64,000 nt of DNA from Streblospio benedicti (GCA_019095985.1 CM032666.1:50948027-51012026); one strand, 5' to 3'. Shown: positions 36,036-48,384, counted from the first letter of the stretch. Made by a program: numbers and translations. The notes: a model not told the origin generated them from the sequence alone.

Positions 36036-36769
36036 TTGTTGTTGTAATCATCAGACCACATGCTATCATGTGTCATGTAAACTTTATTTAAAGGAAATAT
36101 AAAGCTCTGTTTTTTTGTTTTTTTTTTCTGTTTCTGCTGCCTTATAATCCAAAAAAACAAAGTCTTATTTTTAGTGAAGAATCAAATTTATTTAAACATG
36201 TTTCGACATCTCTAGAGTCATTCTCAAAAAATATAGAATACATGTATTACAAAAATGTCACAAATCTTGTCTAAAAGGGCTCTGTGTATGTAGTCTTTAT
36301 TCAGTACATTATTACTAGTACATTCGGATGGCAACGGGACAATTTACGCTTGTTTATAGTACTGAGTATCGCTTGATCACTCATGCAGCCTTTACAAGTC
36401 ATTGTTCATACCAACTGTATACTGCGTATTTAGACGTGAGATATGACGATGAGTACTGAGACACACCATGTCATCCACACTGCACAAACATGGTAACAGG
36501 CAGGTTACAGGGTGACGGATGCAACGTGGTAGTTCCTATGATGCACAAAGAATATTTGATATCACACATTTAAAAAAAACACAATTTGCAGAATGCTCCT
36601 AAACAACTTCCCCTTTTTTGAAACAATGATAATTACTGCAGTATGACCCTAAATATGACGCAGCTGCAATTAAAACTGCTAAGTAGAAACTGTTAGGTCT
36701 GGTCACATCATCATCCACGGCAATCTCTCCTATACATCTTTCCACTGGTGCAATAAATTGTCAATTGTA

Positions 36770-36996
36770 TACTCACACCAGGTCATTGGCATCTGTATTG
36801 CTTGTTTATCTTCCTCCAGCTCCCTGAGGAGCATTCAACACTTGCTACATGCTCAGCACTACAATTAGCGTTCACTCGCCTGACCTGTATTAATGTTACG
36901 TGTAGATATCAGAGAGAAATTGCAATTGTTTATGATTGAGTCTGCTCAACACCAATTCCAAAACCTGATTTCTGCTGCCAGGAATCAAACCCACGA
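36770..36996 (-). mobile_element. tRNA-derived SINE, copy 6 (head truncated)
   Basis: Same family as copy 5, from ACACCAGGTCATTGGCATC to the B box (GGAATCAAACCC on the plus strand). The A-box half is replaced by the 36997-37250 insertion. Confidence 0.75.
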
Positions 36997-37250
36997 CAGT
37001 GCTGCATAGATGACTTTGTTGACACTATTTTTTATTGATAAGAAAGGTGCATGTAATGCGCCTAAACACATGATACTCGTGTGTTGCTAGGGACGCGCTG
37101 CCCTCTCATACTTTATGCTTGGCATTTTCACCCCATTCTAAGGTTCTGTTAAGTTTACCGTTACTGGGCATTATGGCAGCAACACGTGACCTGTGACGCA
37201 CGTTGCTGGCCGCCTGACCACGTGGAGAGCGGCGGCAGTGGTGGTTGTCC
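36997..37250. repeat. Interspersed repeat shared with 40672-40890
   Basis: GACTTTGTTGACACTATT, TTTATTGATA, ACACATGATACTCGTGTGTTGC and the following GCGCTGC recur at 40680. Both then reach TCTCATACTT and TTTCACCCC. It is an unclassified element that replaced the SINE head in unit 2. Confidence 0.7.
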
Positions 37251-37451
37251 TGCCATACCTTAAACAATTTCCTGTGATATTTTGATAGTATTTGAGATTT
37301 ACATATAGAATAAAATCATATCAACAGCTGAAGATAATTGTATTCATGAGCTTATATTCTGATATGGGACACGCAAAGATGGCATAGGTTTTGTTTTTAT
37401 GTACCAGGATTATGTCATTGAATACAAAATCAAATTAAATGTAAATTGTTA

Positions 37452-38135
37452 GTGCGTTGCTTAAGCAGCTGAAGCAATGGCTTTTGTTTGCTTCTTTAGT
37501 ATGTTATTATGTCTCCACACAAGAAAGAGGGTTTACTAATGAACTGATATAATTGTATTCAAACTTTACACAACTACATTTGTATATGGTATGACGAGAC
37601 ACCAAAGTGATTTATTTTGAGCATGTGTCAATTAAAGTTTGCTTTCCACGGGGCCATATTTGGTCCATTTTCAACATTTTCTAATGTTAATGCTTGTAAG
37701 AAAACATTCAAACTTGGTACAATGCTTACATGCCTACTGAACATCAACTGTGTCAAATGTTGTCACTTTGCCAATTAATGTTTACTTTCCAGAAAGTCAT
37801 TTAATTATTTTTTATTTCATTTTTCCACTACAGTATCAATACTGTTTGAAACATGACCGTCAAATTGGCATAATGGTTATATTATATTAAAAGTGCTCAG
37901 AGAGCACAGCATCACTAGATTAATGTCGACTCATGGGCATTAGATATTTACTTTAGCCATGTTTAGAAAGCACCTGCAATCCAATACCAAGAACATACGT
38001 GTAGATGTAGGGTGAATCACGCATCAAAGAAGACGGTTTTCGGATATAATCAGTGCTTAAATTTCCAAGTAAACATCTTTATTGCCCATGAGTCAACGAT
38101 GCTCTGGTGACGGTGTGCAATTTTCATCTAATTAT
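37452..38135 (+). mobile_element. Helitron-like non-autonomous element, copy 2
   Basis: It begins GTGCGTTGCTTAAGCAGCTG and parallels copy 1 through TCTCCACACAAGAAAG to the 3' end CATCTTTATTGCCCATGAGT … TTTTCATCTA. It also holds an inverted copy of its 3' end (37885-37960). Confidence 0.5.
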
Positions 38136-40226
38136 TTTTGTAATCATCAGACCACATGCTATCATGGGTCATATAAACTCTGTTCAAGTAACTAAAAAGT
38201 CCCTTTGTGTGCGTGTGGGTGGTCTTTATTCGGTACATTATTGCTAGTACATTTAGATGGCAATGTGACAGTTTAGACTTGTTTATAGTACTGAGCCACA
38301 CCATGTCATCCACACTGCACAAACATGGTAACGGGCAGGTTACGGGGGACAGAGTGCAACATGATAGTTCCAATGATGCACAAGAAATATTCGATATCAC
38401 ACAAGTTACCAAAAACACTACAAATTGCAGAATTCTTGTAACAAACTTGCCCTTTTTGAAACAATGATAATACTGCAGTATGACCCTAAGTATGACGCAG
38501 TTGCAATTACAAGTGTTAACTAGAACTGTTAGGTCTGCTCACATCATCATCCATGGCAATCTCTCGGTACATGTTTCCACTGGTGCAATAAATTGTCAAT
38601 TGAACTATTCTACACTCACACCAGATCATTGACATCTGCATTGTTTGTTTATCTTCCTGAACTCCATGAGGAGCATTCAACACTTGCTACATGCTCAGCA
38701 CTACAATTAGCACTCACTTGCTTGACCTGTATCAACTTAATGTGTAGATATCAGAGAGAAATGTGCTGTTGTTCACGGTTGAGTCTGCTCAACACCCACC
38801 AAAACATGATTTACGCGAGGAATCAAACCCACAACCCTCGAGTCCAAAGTACGATTGCCTATCCACTTGCCCACAGCAGCATGCTTTAAACAGTTAAAGC
38901 ATTCTGAAGGCTGTCGTATGAATGCTGTAAAATGCTTGATTGTTTCAAATATCATCAGAACTCAGTAAATCATTTAGTATATGTAGTTCAATTGTACACC
39001 CAAAATTACATTCAAAAGTCATTTGATTACTTTCCAACTGGAATGCACTTTTGCTTGCTTGTTTGAACATGGCCAAAACATTCAGTGTGACGGCCATTTG
39101 ATTATAACAGAATGCATGATTTGAATTGTCGTTCTTGCTGATTGTAACAGTGCCAGTCCGAAGTATGGATCTCACCTCAGTGTATTTTCTGCACCATTCT
39201 TCCATTTGCCACAAAACTGTAATTTTCACAATCTTTTTCAAAATCATCTGAATTTGATCATCAAAGTTTGTCAAGTAATCCAAGACGCAATATCACTATT
39301 TTCAAGAGACAAATGTAATGAACAATAGTTTGGGCAGTTATTCAATTTCAGTAGAAGTCTTTTATTTATGCTATTACTATTCATTATTTGTTAGAAAACA
39401 CCATTTGAATCAATGTCACGCACAAGTGTTATATTTTTATACTTTTAGGTCTCATAATTCCACACATTTAGTTTTTTACTCAATGCATTGAATTTTATTT
39501 TTTATCTTCACTTATGTGTACGGATAGGACACATAATTTATATGGATGGATAAAAACATCTGTAATTCAATTTTCGTTGACACTTGAATCCAACATGTGA
39601 AAGGAGCCATATCTTTTATTTCATCCATATCAAGCACGGGTCTACATGACTGGTGAAATGGTGGTTAACAGGCATATATAGCATATATATTATGTCAACC
39701 CAAATTACCAATTATAAATTATAAGACAACTTTGACCCATGGGCAAGAAAGATTGTTACTTTAACAATGTTTATTTACCTTGCTTGAAATTAAACATGTT
39801 TATTACGCATTAGAAAAAACAAATTAAGTGTAACATGGATACATTTTGCATGAAATAGTGAGGCTAGTCAATTTGAGCATTGAATTTTGACTTACAAACA
39901 AATTAATATTCTTTCACCTTTGGATAGGTCTCACAAATGAATGGCAATGATTTAACAACAAAATCAGTAATAGGCAAAGTTATTGTTTAGATAGAATTCA
40001 AAATAGCCCACAAAACTTACATGCTACAAACCTCTTTCAATTTACATTTTAGACACAGTATAACCATTGTGAAACAAAATTTGTTTGGTTACGGCTTCCA
40101 GTGCGCTTGTTCGTTGCAGCATGACCACAGAGTTAAATTCCCCCTTAATAAGTTGCACTGGACTAGGTATAAGAACCCCAGTTACACACACTTTGATATT
40201 GTTCTCTCTTTACTATGGCCACTGTA
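38136..40226. repeat. Repeat block, unit 3
   Basis: The first ~900 bp match units 1 and 2; the rest (TACTTTCCAACTGGAATGCA … to TATGGCCACTGTAG) matches 62880-64000 instead. A minus-strand stretch 39283-38945 stays open for 112 codons and ends in CACTGAG/GTGAGA, a donor-like site, but its counterpart near 63.1 kb does not keep the frame, so no gene is called. Confidence 0.75.
38612..38884 (-). mobile_element. tRNA-derived SINE, copy 7
   Basis: Same family and orientation as copy 5, with 3' phrase, GAGGAGCATTCAACACTTGC, B box and a weak A box at the right end. Confidence 0.8.
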
Positions 40227-40289
40227 GGATACTCTCTTGCATTGGGTAAGTCGAATAGCGGCAGTTTACTCTCAGATGTAGGTACAGCA

Positions 40290-40660
40290 GCAGGTAGGGC
40301 TGGCAACCTTTTCCCGGTGGGAATATGGCCTTTCGAACGTATTTCCGAGGTTGGCTTGTGGCCCTTCTCCCTCACCTTCCTGGACTTGGTTCTGCGTGGT
40401 CATGTGTAGGGAATGCAAGTAGCACAGCGTGTCAGCACCAGTGCCAAGTCCTCCACGCTTGGAGGCCTCTCAGGAAACCCGGGTATACACCCCACGACCT
40501 ACGGACTGCGGGTGGTCTAGGTAGTGGTGCACATATGGATTTAGGAAACACAATGAGAAGTTGTCAGTAGGGAAACATTAGATGATCCGCTGAGGTCAAT
40601 CGGGCCGTGTCAAGTCGGGCGTGAGGACTGGGTGTGGTGCTGCATCGATTTCATTTGCAG
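40290..40660. other. GC-richer unclassified segment
   Basis: The composition changes abruptly (GGGCTGGCAACC, CGGTGGGAATATGG, GGGTGGTCTAGG, CGGGCCGTGTCAAG). Short open frames on both strands match nothing I know. It may be a fragment of an inserted element. Confidence 0.35.
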
Positions 40661-40671
40661 TGTTGCATAGT

Positions 40672-40890
40672 AGATCTTACAAAGCGACTTTGTTGACACT
40701 ATTATTTATTGATAGAAAAAACCTGTATAATGAGTCTGAACACATGATATTCGTGTGTTGCTAGGTACGCGCTGCTCTCTCTCTCTCTCTCTCTCAATCT
40801 ATCTCTATCTATCTCTCTGTCTCTCATACTTGATGTTTGCAACTGGCAGTTTCACCCCCTTCTGAGGTTCTCTTGTACAGTTATTGCGGC
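40672..40890. repeat. Interspersed repeat, second copy of 36997-37185, with (CT)n
   Basis: It shares GACTTTGTTGACACTATT and ATATTCGTGTGTTGC with the copy at 37 kb. A CT/CTAT microsatellite (40781-40825) has expanded inside it. Confidence 0.75.
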
Positions 40891-42944
40891 ATTGGATAGG
40901 AAAACTGATGAAGCATATTGCTTGGTCACCAAATGTCTATGTGTGGTGAACCTGACTGGTTGTCTCGGTGGTCTGATCATATATAGCGTATTGAATATCA
41001 AATTTACTCCTCGTTGTGGGCGTCTGACCCCAGTTCTCACCCTGAGTTGTCGCTGTAAGTCGGTTCGCCAGCCAAATTACAATAGAATACAGAAACAAAT
41101 AACTTCTTGGTTCTTATCACTACTTAAATAAATAATTAGCACAAATAATGGTTATTGGACTATGATTGGCAAACACAAAAAACTTTTTTTACCATAAAAG
41201 AATATATCATTTTAATCAATGTTTATGCTTAAAAATCTGTTCATCATTATATCTAAGAAGAGTGCTTGAGCACCGAAAACGTTAATGAAACAATGTTTTA
41301 TACTTTCGATTTTTAATACAGCAGACACCATATGAAAAACTTCTCTGCTCAACTCATTAATTTAACAAATAGGAAATTACGTCTGGATGTGCATAATATG
41401 AGCAGCTACTGGTAACCTAAGAGCTCCATGCTGACACCTACTGGTGATATTCTATTAAACTAAATGCTCTGTGCTGTACAAAAAGTTTATAGAGATGATG
41501 TAGTTTTCTAAGAATAATACAGCCTTCTTGAAAAGAAATGTAAGGCACTGTAGGAATTTATGAAGGCAGAATCCACAGGGTTTATGGATATGACTTTGTA
41601 AAAGAATTTGTGAAACTCTAAACCAGCTTTTTCCGCATGAATCTCATAGGCTACTTCATCTACAAAATTATGATACATTTTACTTTTATAACTCTCATGT
41701 ATTTGCTTGAACTGACATATGTCTATTTTATTTTTAGAATATGTTATATATTTACAGCAATATTACAGTAATGTATAATAGTACAAATGATAAATTTCAA
41801 TGCAAACAAACACAAAATAAATAAATGAATGTTTAAGACATATAAGTAGCATACACTAATTCACATAACAATATTATATGATAATTTTATTTCCATTTAA
41901 AGTTCTGTGTTACATTTACTTACAAGTTTTTCAATATCCTTAATTTCTTCTATAATTAAGTTATATGTGAGTACTTTAGAACACCATTTAAAGACAAATA
42001 TAGTCATATATATCTCACTCTCAAAATGTTTGATTTACATAAGTCAATTAAAACTCCTAAATTTGTGGGAAGACTTAACAGCAGAAGTTTTAATCACACA
42101 AAATAGGCCTTTTTGTGCATGTCATTGGCAGGGAAGTACCTCAGGGTAACACACACTATTTGTCCACGGACACAAGTGAAATCACCCCCTGTATTCAAAA
42201 TATGCAAAAAATACAACAAACTTGAAATTTCAATTTCTGGACAATACTCTCCTTTTCAAAATGCAATTATAATGCAATAAAATTAGAACAAATACAATTA
42301 ATAATAGCTTTATCATAAGTAAAATGATAAACACAAACATGAATTAAAAAAAGGTTTGATACATGCAGAATAAACAGCATAGTAAATGATTATTATTATG
42401 TGTTGTTGCATTATCAACACCAGTGCTGCTACCTATAGGACTTTTACGATAGTGATGCATATGTTTATATCTTTCAATTAAATCATCATGCTAGGATTTA
42501 TAAGTGATGTAATTATGGAAATCATCACACATGTCTAGTAATAACACCCAGTGATCACTACATGCACAAAAATAAGTCTAAAAAGCAAATCAAGCATTTT
42601 AACAAGTGACGCTAAAATGCGTTTCCATTATGGATTATGCTTCATGTTATAGTGCAATGTTATAGACCGCTCATAATTGTTGATAATCGTGGCCTTTGTC
42701 AGCATGTGTTCTTTGTATTGACAATCATATCTTATGTCTTTTGAAGTAAAATTGTAACCTGTGTCATAGTGGTTGATAGTGAGTTAGGTATAGCAGTAAA
42801 TTGGAGACTAAAAGGATAACAAATTCTTTTTTGAATGCTTAGAATACACCAATGCGAAGAATGCATGAGCCTCTGATATTATACATACACATGCTAATAT
42901 ACCACATTGATACGAAATTCCAAGGTTTTATAGTTCAATTCAAG
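40891..42944. other. No gene seen
   Basis: Very AT-rich DNA. GAGTGCTTGAGCACCGAAAAC (41261) resembles the 'cgaaaacgt' phrases seen near the ends of some retroelements but is too short to classify. No domain-bearing frame was found. Confidence 0.5.
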
Positions 42945-43150
42945 TCCCGTCGGTCTGCTCTCTATACAACAGAAGTTCTTACCGCTATGTTGACATAGCT
43001 GAAGAAGGTTTTGCAACCGTAAGCTTCCGTTTGACTACATCAAGTGGTCCTGACTAGACTCAAACTTACAACCCCATGGTTTTGAGACCAGAATGATGCC
43101 ATCAACCCACCATGCGACCATATATGGCACTTTCATGTGTGGAAGATTTT
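42945..43150 (-). mobile_element. tRNA-derived SINE, second family, copy 1
   Basis: On the minus strand: TGGTCGCATGGTGGGTTG (A-box-like), GTAAGTTTGAGTCTAG (B-box-like), then CCACTTGATGTAGTCAAACG. The same body occurs at 59812-59960 and 60180-60330. Confidence 0.6.
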
Positions 43151-43482
43151 TAACTGCAAAACCTTTTTTACCGAATACAGCCCTTTGTTTAACATTGACA
43201 GACAAGCTTACCATGTATGAGGCTAATAATGACAACTAATAACTATCCTAGTGATGATGTATTTGAAGCAGTTATGAGTTTTTCTAATTCATTCATGTCT
43301 TTGCTTCTGTTGGAACATGAAAATGTTTTGTATCAATTATGTCTCGTTAGCGTGCAAAAAGAAACCTGACAGTTTTTAACTATCCATGTTTAGTTCCCGT
43401 ATCAAGGGTTTGTTGCATTTATAAAATCATGTCTTATTATTCATAATGTTTTATGTCAAAGATGGACGTATAATAAATGCTA

Positions 43483-43555
43483 TTGATTGATTGATGGAAT
43501 GATTAATTGATTGAATGAATGAATGATTGGTTGATTGATTGATTGAATGATTTAT
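43483..43555. repeat. (TTGA/ATGA)n tetranucleotide repeat
   Basis: About 70 bp of TTGATTGA mixed with ATGAATGA, directly before the Helitron-like copy 3. Confidence 0.9.
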
Positions 43556-44151
43556 TGCATCGCTTCAGTAGCTGAAGCGAAAGCCTTGTGATCACTTTGT
43601 TTCTATGTATCTATGTATCTATGTATGTATGTATGTATGTATGTATGTATGTATGTATGTATGTATGTATGTATGTATGTATGTCTCCGGACAAGCTAGA
43701 GCTTTTACCGTTCCACAGATTTCGTTCAAACTTAACACAACTATGAGGTATGAGGCGACACCAAAGTGATTCGATTTTGGGCGCTCTGCCAATCAAATTG
43801 TGTATTTTAGAAGGCCATTTATGACATTTTACTGATATTCAATGCATTTAGACAGCAAGAAAAAAATCAATACTCAGCCTAGCAGCAATGTATATAGCCA
43901 ACATGATAAAATCAATATACCTGCTGGAAATTAATAAAATCAATACAGCATACTCATGCACAATATTATTTGTGGCTGATTACAGCATTGTGTACTTTTA
44001 ATCAAGATTTCCATAACATTTTAGTCAACTTTTAACAGTTGAACTTGATTAACAGTAAAGTATGCATTGTTTCATTATATGTCTTTATCGCCCATATAAA
44101 TCAACGTTGCTCTAGCGACGCCATGTTCTTTGAACACTTCTGATCTAGTTT
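43555..44151 (+). mobile_element. Helitron-like non-autonomous element, copy 3
   Basis: 5' end GCATCGCTTCAGTAGCTGAAGCG, then a 70-bp (TATG)n tract (43613-43684), GTCTCCGGACAAGCTAGAGC, body, and 3' end CTCTAGCGACGCC + ATGTTCTTTGAACACTTCTG + ATCTAGTT. GCRTCGCT near the 5' end is inverted as AGCGACGC near the 3' end, and GTTCTTTGAAC can form a hairpin. Subterminal inverted repeats, an internal microsatellite and a 3' hairpin are features of Helentron-type non-autonomous Helitrons, but no Rep/helicase copy is present to confirm this. Confidence 0.55.
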
Positions 44152-44155
44152 ATTG

Positions 44156-44401
44156 TAGGAATTGACCACAAGATTGGAGTGTCAATCGCAAAATTGAGCA
44201 TGCTGATGTCTGATTCGTTCGGGTAAATCAGACGTCAGCATGCTCAATTTTGCAATTGACACGACAATCGAGTGGTCAATCACCATTCTATCATGACTAA
44301 AATCCATTTTCATGATTTTATTTTAAAATAAATCATATTATAACTTTCAACATTCAAGTCATTTTTTTTTGTTTTGAGCGCGCGGAGACGTCAATTCCTA
44401 C
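44156..44401. mobile_element. MITE with internal 118-bp palindrome
   Basis: The ends TAGGAATTGAC and GTCAATTCCTA are perfect inverted repeats. Inside, 44161-44214 and 44226-44280 are nearly perfect inverted arms (TTGACCAC, GTGTCAAT-GCAAAATTGAG, CATGCTGA-GTCTGATT) around a 10-bp loop. It inserted at or next to the end of the Helitron-like copy. Confidence 0.75.
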
Positions 44402-44403
44402 AG

Positions 44404-44513
44404 TTTTGAGCGCGCGGAGGCGTTAGTCTAAACTGTTGCACTCCGCACAACATGAACCCGCCTTACTACGTCAGTGGCTGTATTGATATTGTGAGGAGTT
44501 TAGACTAACGCCG
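44404..44513. repeat. Inverted repeat GGCGTTAGTCTAAACT
   Basis: GGCGTTAGTCTAAACT (about 44417-44432) and its exact complement AGTTTAGACTAACGCC (about 44498-44513) enclose 65 bp. GTTTTGAGCGCGCGGAG at 44404 duplicates 44371, so the two palindromic elements overlap through a direct repeat. Confidence 0.75.
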
Positions 44514-45017
44514 TGGGTTTTTTTGGGAGCGTGTTTTCCATCGCAAAATTAAGCACGGAGATTGACCAATCAGCGTGGGTTATTGGCGGTGATTTTTGCA
44601 CGGAATGATAGAATGATTGATTGATATAGTGCACAACCAAGTGGGACCAGTTAGTATGATGAACACTCAGTGAAAGTATTATGGTTTTGTACACACCGTT
44701 CATGTCCCAAATTCTGAAGGCAAGGGAAATCATATTGGATTGTAATCTTAGGTTAACTTTCAAATCTACAAATCAGTAAAACATTCAGTAACACAGCAAA
44801 TACTAAAAAAATCCCTCATATCACCCGGCATGTTCACCATTGTAAAACCTATGTGAGAGGTTGTGCGATAAGTTGATTGATTGCAGTGTATGTCAAATTC
44901 AGATAGTCATGTTATTATGGTTAGGAAAGATGCATGATTATGGTTGTGTGATTTTCACAGTGAGAATTAGATAGTGAAATAGATATGAGCGTGTCTTTGG
45001 GAATTAGTTTCAGGTAA

Positions 45018-45418
<401 letters not shown>

Positions 45419-45620
45419 CGTTTATGTGCGTGTGGAAATGGAAAAATGTTATAGAGGTGGTCTTGTTATAGAGGAGATCTTAGTTACTGCAAATAATAAC
45501 ATCATATACATGAATAAGTGCTAATGAATTTCACCTTTGCCATGGTATTGAGTTTGTGATATGATTTATAATGTTTGACAGAAACTGGTGCAGTAAGATT
45601 TGTGAAAGAATGTCAAGGCC

Positions 45621-46036
45621 ATGTCGGTCCTGCGGGCTGCTATGGCTGCTGTCACGGCTCGTGCAAGTGACATGTACAGAGGGTGAGTCCCAGGGTGACT
45701 CAGACATGACGCTAAATGTGTAGGTTCATGGTGTGTTGTGCGCGCAAAACCGAGCCAATATTACTATATACCAGGTACGATGAACTCATTCAGCGATAAT
45801 GGATGTGATTTCACCAACATGCACATTGCACAGTACACAGTGTACAGTACAGGATAAAAACTGTGTTGGATATTCCGATCAGCAGCTGCAGCGGCGATAT
45901 CTGGTGAACATGACATACTGTTTACATTTTATGAAATGTGTAAGTAACATTTGTGTATACTAATGTATATTGTGTATGTATTTGCAGGACATGTAATGCC
46001 TATCATAGAGTTGCAGAGGTTGTGTCATTTGCATGA
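45621..46036 (+). CDS. Candidate small two-exon gene, mitochondrial-presequence-like
   Basis: Exon 1 (45621-45682) starts with ATG in a fair context (GGCCATG), encodes MSVLRAAMAAVTARASDMYR and ends at a strong donor (AGG/GTGAGT). The best following acceptor, ATGTATTTGCAG/GACATG, starts exon 2 at 45988, adds TCNAYHRVAEVVSFA and stops at 46034. AATAAA lies at 46415. The N-terminus, with Arg, Ala, Ser and Thr and hardly any acid, resembles a mitochondrial targeting sequence. The total would be only 36 residues, so exon 2 may be wrong and the gene may continue elsewhere. I do not recognise the protein. Confidence 0.25.
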
Positions 46037-46429
46037 AGGAACTTCACCTATAATTGATGTGACAGAATAGGGAATGCTTACCAGGATGTCTTTCTACAAG
46101 GATTTCCATGCCTATGAATGGAATTGTGAAGTTATGCGGTTGATATACATCCAGATGAACTATCACTATAATGTCGATCACATTCATGTTGCAATATCAA
46201 TGAAGTGATATTGTGATAGAGTATGATCTAACCAATCCTCGCATTAGACGTCAACTTTGTGTGCGCACGCCATCACCAGGTGAGCGCGAACAATGGGGAT
46301 TTGGCATAAAGCTGTAAAAAGTGACTTTCCATAAGATGCAACAAGTCCAAGTATAGGCATGTCCAAGGAACATATCAAACCTACTTGTATGCACATTAGT
46401 AATAACATTCAGCAAATAAATGTATATGG

Positions 46430-47070
46430 CTACTTTAACACATTATTTACACTGGAATATATATTGTAGAACTATTATTCTAGTTTGTATATTAATGGAT
46501 AAAAATACTGTTTCACCGGATGAATCATTGTGTGTGACAATCAAAACAACAAGTGGCTGCAATTTTCTAAATTATATTTTCTCCACAGCAAACGTTTGAA
46601 TTTAAACAAAGTAACAATAATATAATGCAGGCACAACCAATTTGAAAGATATAACCATGTTTCAATTAGATAAAGTATAGTCCATTATGCACATGCATGT
46701 GTTCTCATTACTTTGTATCTTTACCATGCATAAATCTTCTGAAACAAAATACACGATATGAAAATACGCAAAGGTTTTACAGCCCAGCCCGCACATTCTG
46801 TTTACATATCAAAAACACAAATTTAACTATAACTCATTGAGCATTTTATAATCGAACATCATAATTGTATTATACAACAATAACTCCCTACATAGTACTA
46901 TAGTCCTATTACATTCGCACTTTAAAGTGTGCACTAAAACCTTCAATACAGAACATTGCACTGGATTTCATTTTTATGCATGATTGATAATGAACATGCC
47001 AAAGTCTCCTTTATCTGCCAATGCATTATGTATGTATTTGAATAGAATTACATACAAACTTTTAAACTAA
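46430..47070. repeat. 3' flank of duplicated lectin block B (distal part)
   Basis: It matches 25730-26260 of block A (GGCTACTTTAACACAT, ATGAATCATTGTG, TAATGCAGGCACAACCAA, AACCATGTTTCAATTAG). It is clearly more diverged from block A than block A is from the 11-kb copy. No gene. Confidence 0.75.
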
Positions 47071-47074
47071 TGAT

Positions 47075-48058
47075 TGTTTTTTATAATTTTCTTTATTTTT
47101 ATTTAGTTATTTATTTCAGAATAATACTTGAAGTACATTCCATACAAAAAGATAAAAATATATAAAGTAATATTTACAATTAAAAAAGAGGGGGAAAACA
47201 GAAAGAACAGCAATGGTAAATACATGACAGAGAATGGTAAAATCCAAGGCATATAGCGATTGAGATATAAAATACTAATCCATTTAACTTTCTTAGTATT
47301 AGTAAAGAAGGCAAGAGAATTGATTATCAAATTAACAATTATGTTACTTGTTTTAAAAATTCACTCCCAAAAGCCAAATATTCGATTTCTCATTACTTCT
47401 TGAAAGTTAAAATTTTAATTTTTTACTATATAAAGTAGAAATGGTAGTCACGTTCAAGGTTTAGAAGTGAACGTAATACATTGTCATAGGCTTCACATAA
47501 TATGTTATATGTCTTAGCCTTATAGTTAGTCCACAACTGAGAGCAATAACAATTGTAACACAGTGTCTTGAATAAGATAACTTTTGTCTCATCAGAGCAA
47601 AGTATAAAATTATACACAAGAATTAGCAATGGTGTAAATATACCTAATTTATCTTTCGATATCACTATCATCATTAAAATCATCATACACAATATATTCC
47701 AGATACTTAAAACAGATATAAATGTGAGTACTCTGTCATGTAAAGTAATGTCAGGAATGAGTTAATTTTTCGGTTTATTACACATACAATATGATATAGT
47801 GTATTATATATGATATCATGGGTTACAGCAAATTGTTCACAGCATCTTAACTATTTGTGCAGTGCCATAGGATATGTAGCTAATACAACAGTATCGCCAT
47901 AGGATATGTAGCTAATAAAACAGTATCATCATCATGTACTAAATGATTCACATAGAGACCTTTAAAATTAAAAATTCATTCAAAGGGCTCCAAGACTCAC
48001 TTAGGTTGTCAATATAAACATTAAAAAGAGCTGGCGATAGCGCCCTTCCCTGCCAATT
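47075..48058 (-). mobile_element. LINE fragment (non-LTR reverse transcriptase, 3' part)
   Basis: On the minus strand the right end gives QGRALSPALFNVYIDNL, the conserved RT segment before the active site, then VHDDDTVLLATYP, an eroded YADD region containing a ~33-bp tandem duplication. The downstream region includes DETKVILFKTLCYNCYC, SQLWTNYKAKTYNIL and AYDNVLRSLLNLER, a C-terminal layout common in CR1/Jockey-like LINEs. It ends in an AAATAAATAACTAAAT-type tail (plus 47085-47115). Several stops and frameshifts make it inactive. It is absent from block A and C flanks. Confidence 0.65.
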
Positions 48059-48059
48059 A

Positions 48060-48384
48060 CAGTAGACGCATTATCAACAACATTGTCTTCAAGTAGTCTC
48101 AATAGAAAGGTGTTCTCATTATAGAGGCTTACAGCAGCACAATCACTGAGTTCCAATGTTCATTTTGGGCTATGCATCTCTAGATGTAAACAAACATTGG
48201 GACTCAGTGACTGTGTACAGCAGTATATGTATAGCGTTATGGATTGAAGAAAGTTTTTATTATGATGTCTATTTTAATAGAGGAGTGAGTTTCAATGTTG
48301 CAAGTGGCCCGTTGTGGGGCTCTAAAATGTGCTTATTACGGAGGTGGTGTCTATATAGAGGTGCTGTCATTGGAGGTTCTACTG
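48060..48384. mobile_element. MITE with CAGTAGAACCTC-type ends (block B)
   Basis: The left end CAGTAGACGCATTATCAACA and the right end GCTGTCATTGGAGGTTCTACTG correspond to the better preserved copy at 54095-54317. It shares ACATTGTCTTCAAGTAG, TTTCAATGTTGCAAGTG and AATGTGCTTATTACGGAGG with that copy. Block A lacks it at the matching place. Confidence 0.7.

Larger units (their letters stand above)
36036..38135. repeat. Repeat block, unit 2
   Basis: A direct neighbour of unit 1 with the same order: ATCATCAGACCACATGCTAT, the TTCAGTACATTATTACTAG region, minus-strand SINE, AACAATTTCCTGTGATATTT, Helitron-like element. It has its own insertions, a T-run segment (36110-36260) and 36997-37250. It is diverged from unit 1 by many substitutions, so the duplication is old. 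Confidence 0.8.

Noticed and set aside
38945-39283. 112-codon minus-strand frame ending at a donor-like site
   Set aside because: It lies in a repeat block, and the homologous copy near 63.1 kb has frame breaks, so there is no sign of protein-level constraint.
41255-41300. Retroelement-like phrase TTGAGCACCGAAAACGTTAA
   Set aside because: Too short, with no adjoining coding or terminal structure to assign a family.
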